This document shows, one piece after another, positions 1 to 5,060 of a stretch of 5,060 nucleotides of DNA. Source of the DNA: an uncultured Eggerthella sp. GTDB taxonomy: Bacteria; Actinomycetota; Coriobacteriia; Coriobacteriales; Eggerthellaceae. The position numbers and the translations under genes are program-made. The notes beneath the pieces are model-generated. The model saw nothing but the letters and a program-made list of their open reading frames with translations, searched no databases and was not told the DNA's origin. Each line of letters opens with the position of its first letter. Position 1 is the stretch's first letter. The stretch covers positions 1-5,060 of the forward strand of contig URVA01000102.1 of NCBI GenBank assembly GCA_900551155.1, in the 5' to 3' direction.

Positions 1-101
1 AAAACATACCTTCAAATTTCCCGTTTTTCGAGGAGTATCGCAAACCTTATACCTAATACCGATTTAGCAAATGCCAATTTCGCCGCACAATCATTGCACA
101 G

Positions 102-1067
102 CTAATTCCAAGAATCTTTATCAATCAAAAGTTCTTGACGAAGCTCTTTTTGGCGTGACCTATAGTCATACCCTCTACTTAATCGAAATGGTCGGTTAAG
201 TTTTCTAGCTAAAAGTCTTCCTATTCGATCCATTTCAGAAATATTTTTAATTTGCTTATTTGTTACCGTTATAACCTCGACGCCCAATAAACTCAGGGCA
301 CTTCTTCTAGCAGAGTCGCTTGCTATACGATCAACCCCTGTATGCCAGTAGTCGCTTTCGTACTCAACAGCAATAGAATCATTCCAAATCAAATCGCAAA
401 CGTAGTAGTTTTTTGTGAATATGTGCCTCTGTGAACTAGGAATAGGGATCTTAACATTAAGACGAGGATTAGAGAGATTATATCCACCCCATGAGTAAGG
501 CAAACTGAGCAACATTGCCAATTCGGTTTCACGTGGAGAAGCAGAATCAGAACACACTTTTGACAAAGTACTCAATGCGCTTCGAGCACCATGAAATCCT
601 GATAAAGATTGTCCATATTGTTCTAATCGCTCTGTTGTAGTTACAGGGATTCGTTCATAAAGATAACCCTGAGAATCTAAAGAATATTTAGAGCACAAAT
701 CGAATCCCAGCTTTACAAGCTGCACTTTATTTAGCATAGATGCCATTTGAAAGAAACACAATTCAGGACTAATAACAAACACTTCTTCATCTAAGCAGTA
801 AAAAGAAGATGGAGGTATTTTTCCAAGAGAAAGATGACACTTTGTGCCTTTTATTCTATGACGCGCATTTCGATTAAGTGTCATTGTATGAAAAGGAAGT
901 TTGTGAACTTTCCTCATGGATGAAAAGTAATCATGCACCAAATCAGCGTTAGGGGCAAAGTTTAATTCCCTTCCATTTTTCCGAAGTGAGACTAAGCCTG
1001 ATCTAATATTTGCATAAGGCGACAACCAGTATTCACATGCAGTTTGGTGACTTAAAATTAGTGCCAT
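102..1067 (-). CDS. Hypothetical protein, AbiEi-like N-terminal region with endonuclease-like (DUF559/Vsr-type fold) C-terminal domain
   Basis: This 321-aa protein has unproven function. Residues 1-130 resemble the winged-helix/AbiEi-like region of a family I associate with Eggerthella relatives, with SHQTACEYW at 6-14 and SPELCFFQMA at 100-109. Residues about 175-290 resemble small PD-(D/E)XK-type nuclease domains (DUF559/Vsr-like). Candidate active-site residues are E180 in SPRETEL, D225 in YVCDLIW, E235 and E237 in VEYESD, and H242, with D251 and R254/R255 after them. The C-terminus (295-321) is charged. The ATG start is well supported by a GGGAGG-type ribosome site at 1075-1080, seven bases upstream, and the stop is TAG. 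A terminator ends only about 22 bases before that site, so it is probably not part of the feo operon unless there is read-through. The gene looks more AT-rich than feoB. No partner toxin gene is adjacent. Domain placement is from memory of motifs; nuclease activity is inference. It could instead be a DNA-binding regulator that has lost catalysis. Confidence 0.8.
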   Translation of the reverse strand: MALILSHQTACEYWLSPYANIRSGLVSLRKNGRELNFAPNADLVHDYFSSMRKVHKLPFHTMTLNRNARHRIKGTKCHLSLGKIPPSSFYCLDEEVFVISPELCFFQMASMLNKVQLVKLGFDLCSKYSLDSQGYLYERIPVTTTERLEQYGQSLSGFHGARSALSTLSKVCSDSASPRETELAMLLSLPYSWGGYNLSNPRLNVKIPIPSSQRHIFTKNYYVCDLIWNDSIAVEYESDYWHTGVDRIASDSARRSALSLLGVEVITVTNKQIKNISEMDRIGRLLARKLNRPFRLSRGYDYRSRQKELRQELLIDKDSWN

Positions 1068-1102
1068 AATAATTCCTCCCTAAAAACAGTTTAGAGAAGA
1101 AA

Positions 1103-1145
1103 ACTCACACCTTTCTCATATCAGGGATGTGAGAAAGGTGTGAGT
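1103..1145 (-). terminator. Rho-independent terminator at the end of the feo locus
   Basis: A 20-bp stem (1103-1122 with 1126-1145) has a 3-nt loop and one T-G pair; the outer 16 positions are perfect. Read on the minus strand, the stem is followed directly by TTTCTTCT, a suitable U-rich tract. On the plus strand it is followed by TAAGATATG, so it works only in the minus direction. It lies 67 bases after the stop of the Cys-rich gene and just before the ribosome site of the next gene, so it most likely ends the feo transcript. Confidence 0.85.
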
Positions 1146-1169
1146 AAGATATGAGAAAGATGTAAGTAA
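1126..1169. repeat. Two tandem 22-bp copies, one of them the terminator arm
   Basis: The copies at 1126-1147 and 1148-1169 match at 19 of 22 positions, and all three differences are G in the first and A in the second. The first copy forms one arm of the terminator hairpin at 1103-1145, so the second is a decayed duplicate of that arm. A low-complexity run follows at about 1168-1203, with repeated AAGGCTAA/AAGGTTAA/AAAGGC words. Confidence 0.75.
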
Positions 1170-1212
1170 AGGCTAAAGCTAAGGTTAATGTAAAGGCAAA
1201 GGCCAGCATTAC

Positions 1213-1482
1213 TTAGTATTTAGAGTCAGCTTCATCGAGATCTTTATTCATACGCGCAATCATAGATTCCACATTGGCGCACCCACACGCGCCAGCGCCA
1301 TGGTGATGAGCATGATGGTCACCTCGCTGAGCGTTTTCGTGTCTGCCTTGCGATACACCGCATGCGCCACAACCATCGCAGCCCACATGTTTTCCCGCAC
1401 GATGCGAGCGAACCATATTAATGATAATTGCAGCAACAATCACAACAAGAATTGCACTTACCACGAATGTACCTATTGTCAT
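1213..1482 (-). CDS. FeoB-associated Cys/His-rich membrane protein
   Basis: This 89-aa protein matches the small FeoB-associated Cys-rich proteins encoded after feoB in many Gram-positive bacteria. Residues 4-24 form one hydrophobic helix. It is followed by basic RSHRAGK, which by the positive-inside rule puts the rest in the cytoplasm. The tail has a GCDGCGACG block with C35, C38 and C41, then a CGC with C66 and C68. Between them lies an unusually His-rich stretch, HHAHHH at 56-61, with H27, H32 and H48 also available. These residues could bind Fe2+ or another soft metal as it leaves FeoB; this role is inferred. The C-terminus (70-89) is charged and probably helical. The ATG start has a GAGG ribosome site at 1491-1494, eight bases upstream. 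It lies 301 bases after feoB, farther than is usual, and is followed by a strong terminator. It may be transcribed with feoB or from its own promoter in the spacer. Confidence 0.85.
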   Translation of the reverse strand: MTIGTFVVSAILVVIVAAIIINMVRSHRAGKHVGCDGCGACGVSQGRHENAQRGDHHAHHHGAGACGCANVESMIARMNKDLDEADSKY

Positions 1483-1520
1483 TTGCGCTGCCTCGCTTTC
1501 TGTTCTTGAGGGTATTCTAG

Positions 1521-1572
1521 CTTCTGTTTGAACAAAATCTCTGAATAAAGTCTTTGAATAATGTCTTTGAAT
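1521..1572. repeat. 13-bp tandem repeat upstream of the Cys-rich gene
   Basis: Three contiguous 13-bp units lie at 1534-1546, 1547-1559 and 1560-1572. The last two are AAAGTCTTTGAAT and AATGTCTTTGAAT, and the first is AAAATCTCTGAAT. A more diverged unit in register, CTTCTGTTTGAAC, precedes them at 1521-1533. The array ends about 38 bases upstream of the Cys-rich gene's start, where a promoter or 5' leader would lie. No function is assigned. Confidence 0.8.
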
Positions 1573-1610
1573 TGATCAAAAAACCAGTAATCAATAATTC
1601 ACCTAAAGGG

Positions 1611-1633
1611 AAGCCGCGGGATACCCGCGGCTT
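1611..1633. terminator. GC-rich hairpin after feoB, possible terminator
   Basis: A perfect 10-bp stem, AAGCCGCGGG with CCCGCGGCTT, has a 3-nt ATA loop. The following T-tract (TTTTGTT) is on the plus strand. On the minus strand, the direction of feoB, the stem is followed by the weaker CCCTTTAGG. It could therefore be a weak or partial terminator, or a 3'-end stabilising structure, for feoB mRNA, while being a better terminator for plus-strand transcription, for which no gene is visible. A second copy of the CCGCGGCTT arm at 1658-1666 allows a competing stem (see findings). Confidence 0.6.
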
Positions 1634-1783
1634 TTGTTGAGACTGTGTTGCGGAATGCCGCGGCTTCCTTAGGAGGTAAATCTGCAGGTTATGCCAGACG
1701 TTTAGGCTTAACTCTGCTTCCAGTTTTAGCCGTCGTTTCAGGCTTAGCTGCCGCTCAAACTTGGCTTATACTGCCACTAAAGC

Positions 1784-4216
1784 TTATGCCACTGCTTCAG
1801 CTTCTACCGCACGAACGCTTTCGGCTTTACCTGCCCATTTATTAGGACGAACAAGCAACCACAAGAATGCGATAAACAGAGCCAAAGCAATCACGGTAAA
1901 GATACCGAACGTAACCTCACCAGTAAGTAAACCGAAGAACTGGTAAACCCACAGTGCAACTACCCATGCAATACCGCACTGATAACCAACTGCTGCAAAG
2001 AACCACTTAACATTGTTCATTTCACGCTTGATAGCACCCATTGCAGCAAAGCAGGGAGCGCACAGCAAGTTGAATGCCATGAAGGAATAAGCCGTTACCA
2101 TAGTGAACGCTGCCTGTACGTTTTCATACCAACCAGCATCGCCTGCGTACAAAATACCGAATGTACCAACAACATTTTCCTTAGCAATGAGACCAGTTAC
2201 AGTAGCAGAAGCTGCCTGCCAGTCGCCCCATCCAAGCGGTGCGAAAATCCAGCAAATCGCGCCACCCAAGATTGCCAAAATTGAATCATTTTGATCCTCT
2301 ACCGCCTGGAATACACCATCGATAAAGCCATAACTTGAGATAAACCAAATGATGATACATGCAAGGAAGATAATCGTACCTGCCTTCTTGATAAAGGACC
2401 AAGCACGTTCCCACATGCTACGAAGAACGCCACCAATGGTTGGCAGATGATAGGCAGGAAGCTCCATAACAAACGGTGCTACATCACCAGCAAAGAAGCG
2501 TGTCTTTTTCAGGATAATGCCTGAGCATAAAATAGCAGCAAGACCTAAGAAGTACGCTGAAGGTGCTACCCACCAAACACCACCAAAAATAGCAGCTGCA
2601 AACAAGGCAATAATAGGCATCTTTGCACTACAAGGAATAAAGGTGGTGGTCATAACCGTCATACGACGGTCGTTTTGATTTTCGATAGTACGAGAAGCCA
2701 TAACACCTGGAACGCCACATCCCGTGCCAACCAGAATCGGAATAAACGACTTGCCCGACAAGCCAAAACGGCGGAATACGCGGTCCAAAATAAACGCAAT
2801 ACGTGACATATAACCGCATGATTCCAGAATTGCAAGCAAGAAGAACAGTACCAGCATCTGAGGAACAAAGCCCAGAACAGCACCAATACCAGCAACAACG
2901 CCATCCAAGAGCAACGCCTGCAACCAATCAGCAGCACCAATTGCTACCAGAGCATTTTCAACAAGAACAGGAATGCCAGGTACCCACGTACCATATTCTG
3001 CAGGATCGGGACCCTCATCCCCGAAAGATGCCAACACACCAAGAGACTCTTCGTAAGTTGCTGCATCTACCTCAACGATTTCGTTTTCGCCAGATTCGTC
3101 ATCATAAGCCTCGTAAGTTCCTACAAGATCTGCAGCTTCAGCGCTCGCTAAGAAGTTACTTGATTCAGGGTCAAGACCTTCAGCGAGTGCGGCCGTTTCA
3201 AATGCATCTACACTGCTAGCTGCATCTTCGAAGGCAGCCGTATCTTCATCAAACTGCTCCTGACCAGGACCCATAAACCAACCATCACCAAACAGGCAGT
3301 CGTTTGCCCAGTCGGTCGCCGCGGTACCAACCGTCGAAATAGACAAGTAGTACACCAACGTCATAACAATGACAAAAATCGGCAGCGCCAAGATTCGATT
3401 CGTTACTACACGGTCGATCTTGTCGGAAATACTCATTTCTGATGACTTGCTGCTCTTATTGCGGCAATGTTCAATAATCGAAGAAATGTAGGTATAGCGA
3501 TCGTTGATGATAACGCTTTCAGAATCGTCGTCGTGTTCCGCTTCAAGCTTTTCAATCACGTCATCAACGTTGGGAGCATCTCCTATAGCGTCAATGATTT
3601 TTTGGTCGCGCTCGATAAGCTTGATTGCGTAAAAACGCTTCAGGTTACTTGGGATAGATTCTGGAAGACGACTTTGCACCTCTGCTACCGCTTCTTCAGC
3701 AGAAGCAGAAAGAGTGATAGGCGTTGCAGGAGCTGCCGATTCGATCGTTTTCAGACAATTTACGACTTCAGTAATTCCTTCGTTTTTTAATGCAGAAATC
3801 TCAATTACATTACAGCCAAGTTCTTTTGCCAGCTGCTCAGTATGAATTTCATCGCCATTGCGACGAACGACATCCATCATGTTAACTGCAACAATTACAG
3901 GAACACCCATCTCTAAAAGCTGAGTGGTTAAGTACAAATTACGTTCCAGATTGCTACCATCAACGATATTCAGAATGGCATCAGGATGCTCTTCAAGAAT
4001 AAAGTTACGTGCTACAACTTCTTCTAACGTATAGGGAGATAAAGAATAGATACCTGGAAGGTCGGTAATTTCAATAGACTTATCTGCCTTGAGTTTACCT
4101 TCCTTCTTTTCAACCGTAACACCAGGCCAGTTACCAACATACTGGTTGGCGCCTGTCAGTGCATTGAACAGGGTTGTTTTACCACTATTCGGGTTGCCAG
4201 CAAGTGCAACTCTCAT
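1784..4216 (-). CDS. feoB: Ferrous iron transporter FeoB
   Basis: FeoB (810 aa) is the GTP-dependent Fe2+ permease of the cytoplasmic membrane. The N-terminal G domain has all GTPase motifs: GNPNSGKT (7-14), the G2 threonine T34 in NWPGVTVE, DLPG (52-55), NMMD (112-115) and SAL (141-143). A helical regulatory region (about 165-264) leads to SDKIDRVVTNR and the first membrane helix (about 277-297). The core carries GFVPQ (449-453), the LESCGYMSRIAFILDR segment (464-479), the gate motif GCGVPG (499-504), FIPCSAKMPI (526-535) and CAPC (719-722), followed by AIKRE. The cysteines C500, C529, C719 and C722 fit Gram-positive-type FeoB pores. An acidic stretch at 314-411 between the first and second membrane helices is much longer than in E. 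coli FeoB. The tail after the last helix is Ala/Glu-rich. I chose ATG at 4216 over an in-frame TTG at 4231 because AAAGGA sits six bases before the ATG and would be inside the longer protein. The two feoA genes lie upstream, across a 272-bp spacer. Confidence 0.98.
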   Translation of the reverse strand: MRVALAGNPNSGKTTLFNALTGANQYVGNWPGVTVEKKEGKLKADKSIEITDLPGIYSLSPYTLEEVVARNFILEEHPDAILNIVDGSNLERNLYLTTQLLEMGVPVIVAVNMMDVVRRNGDEIHTEQLAKELGCNVIEISALKNEGITEVVNCLKTIESAAPATPITLSASAEEAVAEVQSRLPESIPSNLKRFYAIKLIERDQKIIDAIGDAPNVDDVIEKLEAEHDDDSESVIINDRYTYISSIIEHCRNKSSKSSEMSISDKIDRVVTNRILALPIFVIVMTLVYYLSISTVGTAATDWANDCLFGDGWFMGPGQEQFDEDTAAFEDAASSVDAFETAALAEGLDPESSNFLASAEAADLVGTYEAYDDESGENEIVEVDAATYEESLGVLASFGDEGPDPAEYGTWVPGIPVLVENALVAIGAADWLQALLLDGVVAGIGAVLGFVPQMLVLFFLLAILESCGYMSRIAFILDRVFRRFGLSGKSFIPILVGTGCGVPGVMASRTIENQNDRRMTVMTTTFIPCSAKMPIIALFAAAIFGGVWWVAPSAYFLGLAAILCSGIILKKTRFFAGDVAPFVMELPAYHLPTIGGVLRSMWERAWSFIKKAGTIIFLACIIIWFISSYGFIDGVFQAVEDQNDSILAILGGAICWIFAPLGWGDWQAASATVTGLIAKENVVGTFGILYAGDAGWYENVQAAFTMVTAYSFMAFNLLCAPCFAAMGAIKREMNNVKWFFAAVGYQCGIAWVVALWVYQFFGLLTGEVTFGIFTVIALALFIAFLWLLVRPNKWAGKAESVRAVEAEAVA

Positions 4217-4222
4217 TGCCAA

Positions 4223-4228
4223 TCCTTT
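4223..4228 (-). promoter_or_regulatory. Ribosome binding site that fixes the feoB start
   Basis: AAAGGA on the minus strand lies six bases before the ATG at 4216. It overlaps the first codons of the longer alternative that would start at TTG 4231, which itself has no good ribosome site. The shorter product also begins MRVALAGNPNSGKT, the usual FeoB beginning. Confidence 0.85.
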
Positions 4229-4245
4229 CAAAATAGAGAACTGAA

Positions 4246-4261
4246 GTTAGTTTTGGTTAAC
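4246..4261. promoter_or_regulatory. Degenerate operator-like inverted repeat upstream of feoB
   Basis: GTTAGTTTTGGTTAAC has the same outer half-sites (GTTA...TAAC) and total length, 16 bp, as the core of the perfect palindrome upstream of the first feoA, but the centre differs. It lies 29 bases before the feoB start codon. It may be a second, weaker regulator site giving feoB its own control. I see no convincing -35/-10 pair next to it, so the similarity could be chance. Confidence 0.35.
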
Positions 4262-4355
4262 TCATGTTCAAAGAAAATGGCTCGAAAGCCTTACCTTTGA
4301 AAACTAAGAATGTGCTTGATGAATTATCTTTGAGGTTTATCTCTGCGGTTTGATA

Positions 4356-4465
4356 ATTGCGTAATAGCAATTACGCAATGACAATTAATAAGCATTGGCG
4401 ATTGCGCTATAGCAATTAAATTGCGTGATGGCAATTATGTAATAGCAATTGCGTAAGGGTAGCTA
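4356..4465. repeat. Degenerate 18-bp hairpin-forming repeat array between feoA and feoB
   Basis: Five related units begin at 4356, 4401, 4420, 4434 and 4448, with approximate consensus ATTGCGTRATAGCAATTA. Units 1-3 fit it well and units 4-5 are diverged and overlap their neighbours. The units contain inverted halves. The first forms a perfect 9-bp stem (4356-4364 with 4371-4379, 6-nt loop), and the third forms AATTGC/GCAATT (4419-4424 with 4431-4436). In the mRNA these would make several AU-rich hairpins between the feoA and feoB reading frames. They could affect RNA processing, stability or relative expression; that is inference. There is no U-tract making any of them an obvious terminator. 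Confidence 0.75.
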
Positions 4466-4488
4466 CATAAAGCAATCGCGCAAACTCG

Positions 4489-4710
4489 CTACACTACCTC
4501 GATCATTTGCGCATCTTCTTTACGCAAAGACAATTCATAACCGCGAACCGTCACTTCAACAGGATCGCCTAGAGGAGCAACTTTGCGCACATAAACAGAA
4601 CATCCCTTAGTGATACCCATGTCCATAATGCGGCGCTTAACTGCTCCAGCGCCATTGAGTTTAGAAACTTGAACGGTTTCGCCATTCTTTACGTCTCTGA
4701 GAGTTTTCAC
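4489..4710 (-). CDS. feoA: FeoA family protein (second copy, distinct subtype)
   Basis: This 73-aa SH3-like cytosolic protein belongs to the FeoA family, whose members bind or modulate FeoB. Diagnostic stretches are RRIMDMGITKG at 26-36 and PLGDPVEVTVRGYELSLR at 46-63, the latter being the conserved C-terminal strand block of classical FeoA. The start is GTG at 4710, supported by a strong AAAGGGGG ribosome site four bases upstream. The stop is TAG. It lies 48 bases after the first feoA, with no terminator between them, so they are probably co-transcribed. It differs clearly from its neighbour, which has GGNLIVNVKGSRVAL in place of PLGDPVEVTVRGYELSLR. The pair is therefore two FeoA subtypes and not a recent duplication. 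Which one contacts FeoB cannot be told from sequence. Confidence 0.95.
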   Translation of the reverse strand: MKTLRDVKNGETVQVSKLNGAGAVKRRIMDMGITKGCSVYVRKVAPLGDPVEVTVRGYELSLRKEDAQMIEVV

Positions 4711-4758
4711 CTATCCCCCTTTCTACTGTCTTACAACACAGCTCTTCTATCAAAGTGC

Positions 4759-4968
4759 TTACACGGTGATGTGTTTCGCCAATTCGGCCGATAAAGCAAC
4801 ACGAGAACCTTTAACGTTCACAATAAGATTTCCCCCAATTCGAGAAACAACCGTTATGCACTCACCAGGAAGAAAACCCATATCTTCAAGATGGCGATGA
4901 ACGTCGCCAAAACCTCGAAGTTGCTTTACGTGATATGTGCCATTTTTCTTAACTTCCGATAAAACCAT
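4759..4968 (-). CDS. feoA: FeoA family protein (first copy)
   Basis: This is a 69-aa FeoA/SH3-like protein, the first gene of the feo locus. Signature segments are LEDMGFLPG at 27-35 and GGNLIVNVKGSRVAL at 45-59, followed by the typical ending of A...I.V. It is likely cytosolic and a partner or regulator of FeoB in Fe2+ uptake. I prefer ATG at 4968 because AAAGAG (4977-4982) sits eight bases before it and the product then starts MVLSEVKKNG, as FeoA proteins usually do. An in-frame GTG at 4977 would add three residues (72 aa), but its only purine-rich sequence abuts the start codon. The ribosome site is weak either way, weaker than that of the second feoA. The perfect palindrome at 5020-5037 lies about 50 bases upstream, so transcription of the locus probably begins between the two. 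Confidence 0.94.
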   Translation of the reverse strand: MVLSEVKKNGTYHVKQLRGFGDVHRHLEDMGFLPGECITVVSRIGGNLIVNVKGSRVALSAELAKHITV

Positions 4969-5019
4969 GGTTCTCACTCTTTCTAATCAGAGTTGCAGGT
5001 TATTAATTGCGCGCAAAAA

Positions 5020-5037
5020 TGTTAGATATATCTAACA
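5020..5037. promoter_or_regulatory. Perfect 18-bp palindrome, probable metal-regulator operator of the feo locus
   Basis: TGTTAGATATATCTAACA is a perfect palindrome. A further half-site TGTTAG lies at 5049-5054, in the same orientation as the first half. The TTAG/CTAA halves recall DtxR/IdeR-type boxes, the usual iron regulators in Actinobacteria, but they are 6 bp apart here rather than about 1 bp, so the regulator may be a different DtxR-family member or another repressor. A TATATC -10-like word lies inside the palindrome, which would suit repression by promoter occlusion. I cannot name a confident -35/-10 pair. Confidence 0.65.
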
Positions 5038-5060
5038 ACCAAAAAGGATGTTAGCCCTAT

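Larger units (their letters stand above)
1483..1783. other. Spacer between feoB and the Cys-rich gene, no supported gene
   Basis: This stretch holds a GC-rich hairpin (1611-1633), a tandem 13-bp repeat (1521-1572) and, nearest feoB, degenerate repeats of a GGCTTA...CTGC word on the plus strand beginning near 1702, 1741, 1763 and 1781. One minus-strand frame (1692-1754, then 1602-1688 after a single TAA) reads as an Ala/Pro/Lys/Thr-rich peptide with no start codon or ribosome site. It is out of frame with feoB. I do not call it a gene. Confidence 0.6.

Noticed and set aside
1..20. Possible start of another minus-strand gene (ATG at 5-7 after GAAGG)
   Set aside because: The GAAGG word is only one base from the ATG and just two codons are visible, too little to support a gene.
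1300..1509. Plus-strand open frame over the Cys-rich gene
   Set aside because: It is an antisense shadow of a gene whose own frame has a ribosome site and a recognisable family pattern.
1671..1693. Perfect AGGAGGT ribosome-site-like word followed by an ATG on the plus strand
   Set aside because: The ATG at 1691 opens only four codons before TAG and the spacing is 13 bases, so it does not mark a gene.
1645..1845. Plus-strand open frame beginning GTG with a hydrophobic Leu/Ala-rich product
   Set aside because: It has no ribosome site, overlaps the end of feoB on the opposite strand, and its hydrophobicity comes from the GCTTA/CTGC repeats and antisense feoB sequence.
2628..2940. Minus-strand frames rich in Cys, Trp and Leu within feoB
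   Set aside because: They are out-of-frame readings of feoB membrane-helix codons; the FeoB frame is continuous with all motifs intact, so there is no frameshift.
2803..3219. Plus-strand open frame rich in Gln, Arg, Pro and His
   Set aside because: It lies entirely antisense to feoB, and its odd composition is the complement of the acidic Ala/Glu/Asp loop and a membrane segment.
4356..4465. Repeat array considered as CRISPR
   Set aside because: Units are 18 bp, degenerate, irregularly spaced and partly overlapping, with no unique spacers and no cas genes nearby.
5007..5016. TTGCGCGCAA palindrome in the first feoA leader
   Set aside because: It is only 10 bp and one copy; it shares the TTGCG word with the feoA-feoB repeats but is too short to call a site.

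Overview
The window holds a ferrous-iron (Fe2+) uptake locus, with every gene on the minus strand, so transcription runs from high to low coordinates. In order it reads: a promoter/operator region (about 4978-5060), a first feoA, a second and different feoA, a long repeat-filled spacer, feoB, a 301-bp spacer with a GC-rich hairpin, a small Cys/His-rich FeoB-associated membrane protein, and a strong rho-independent terminator. An unrelated gene follows that terminator. It encodes a 321-aa protein with an AbiEi-like N-terminal half and a restriction-endonuclease-like C-terminal half. Positions 1-101 lie downstream of that gene, and I can support no gene or terminator there.

The organism is probably an anaerobic, Gram-positive-type host-associated bacterium, and I favour the Coriobacteriia/Eggerthellaceae. 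This rests on two points recalled from family knowledge, not searched. The first is the feoA-feoA-feoB plus Cys-rich-partner layout with a FeoB of Firmicutes/Actinobacteria type. The second is the 321-aa protein: its blocks SPELCFFQMA, a GGY...P.LN region and VEYESDYWH...D.ARR resemble a family I associate with Eggerthella relatives. Spot counts on single lines give roughly 35-47% GC in the 321-aa gene and about 50-55% in feoB, so that gene may have a different history from the feo genes.

How the genes work together: FeoB is the GTP-dependent inner-membrane Fe2+ permease. The two FeoA proteins are small SH3-like cytosolic partners. The Cys-rich protein has one membrane helix followed by a metal-binding tail predicted to face the cytoplasm. 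A perfect 18-bp palindrome lies upstream of the first feoA, with a degenerate 16-bp relative upstream of feoB; both suggest metal-dependent repression, probably by a DtxR-type regulator.

Nothing here is clearly a new system. The observations most worth a second look are an acidic loop of about 98 residues in FeoB with no Lys, Arg or His, a hairpin-forming 18-bp repeat array between feoA and feoB, the palindromic operator, and the AbiEi-plus-nuclease-like protein. Each longer intergenic spacer also carries its own unrelated short-repeat structure.
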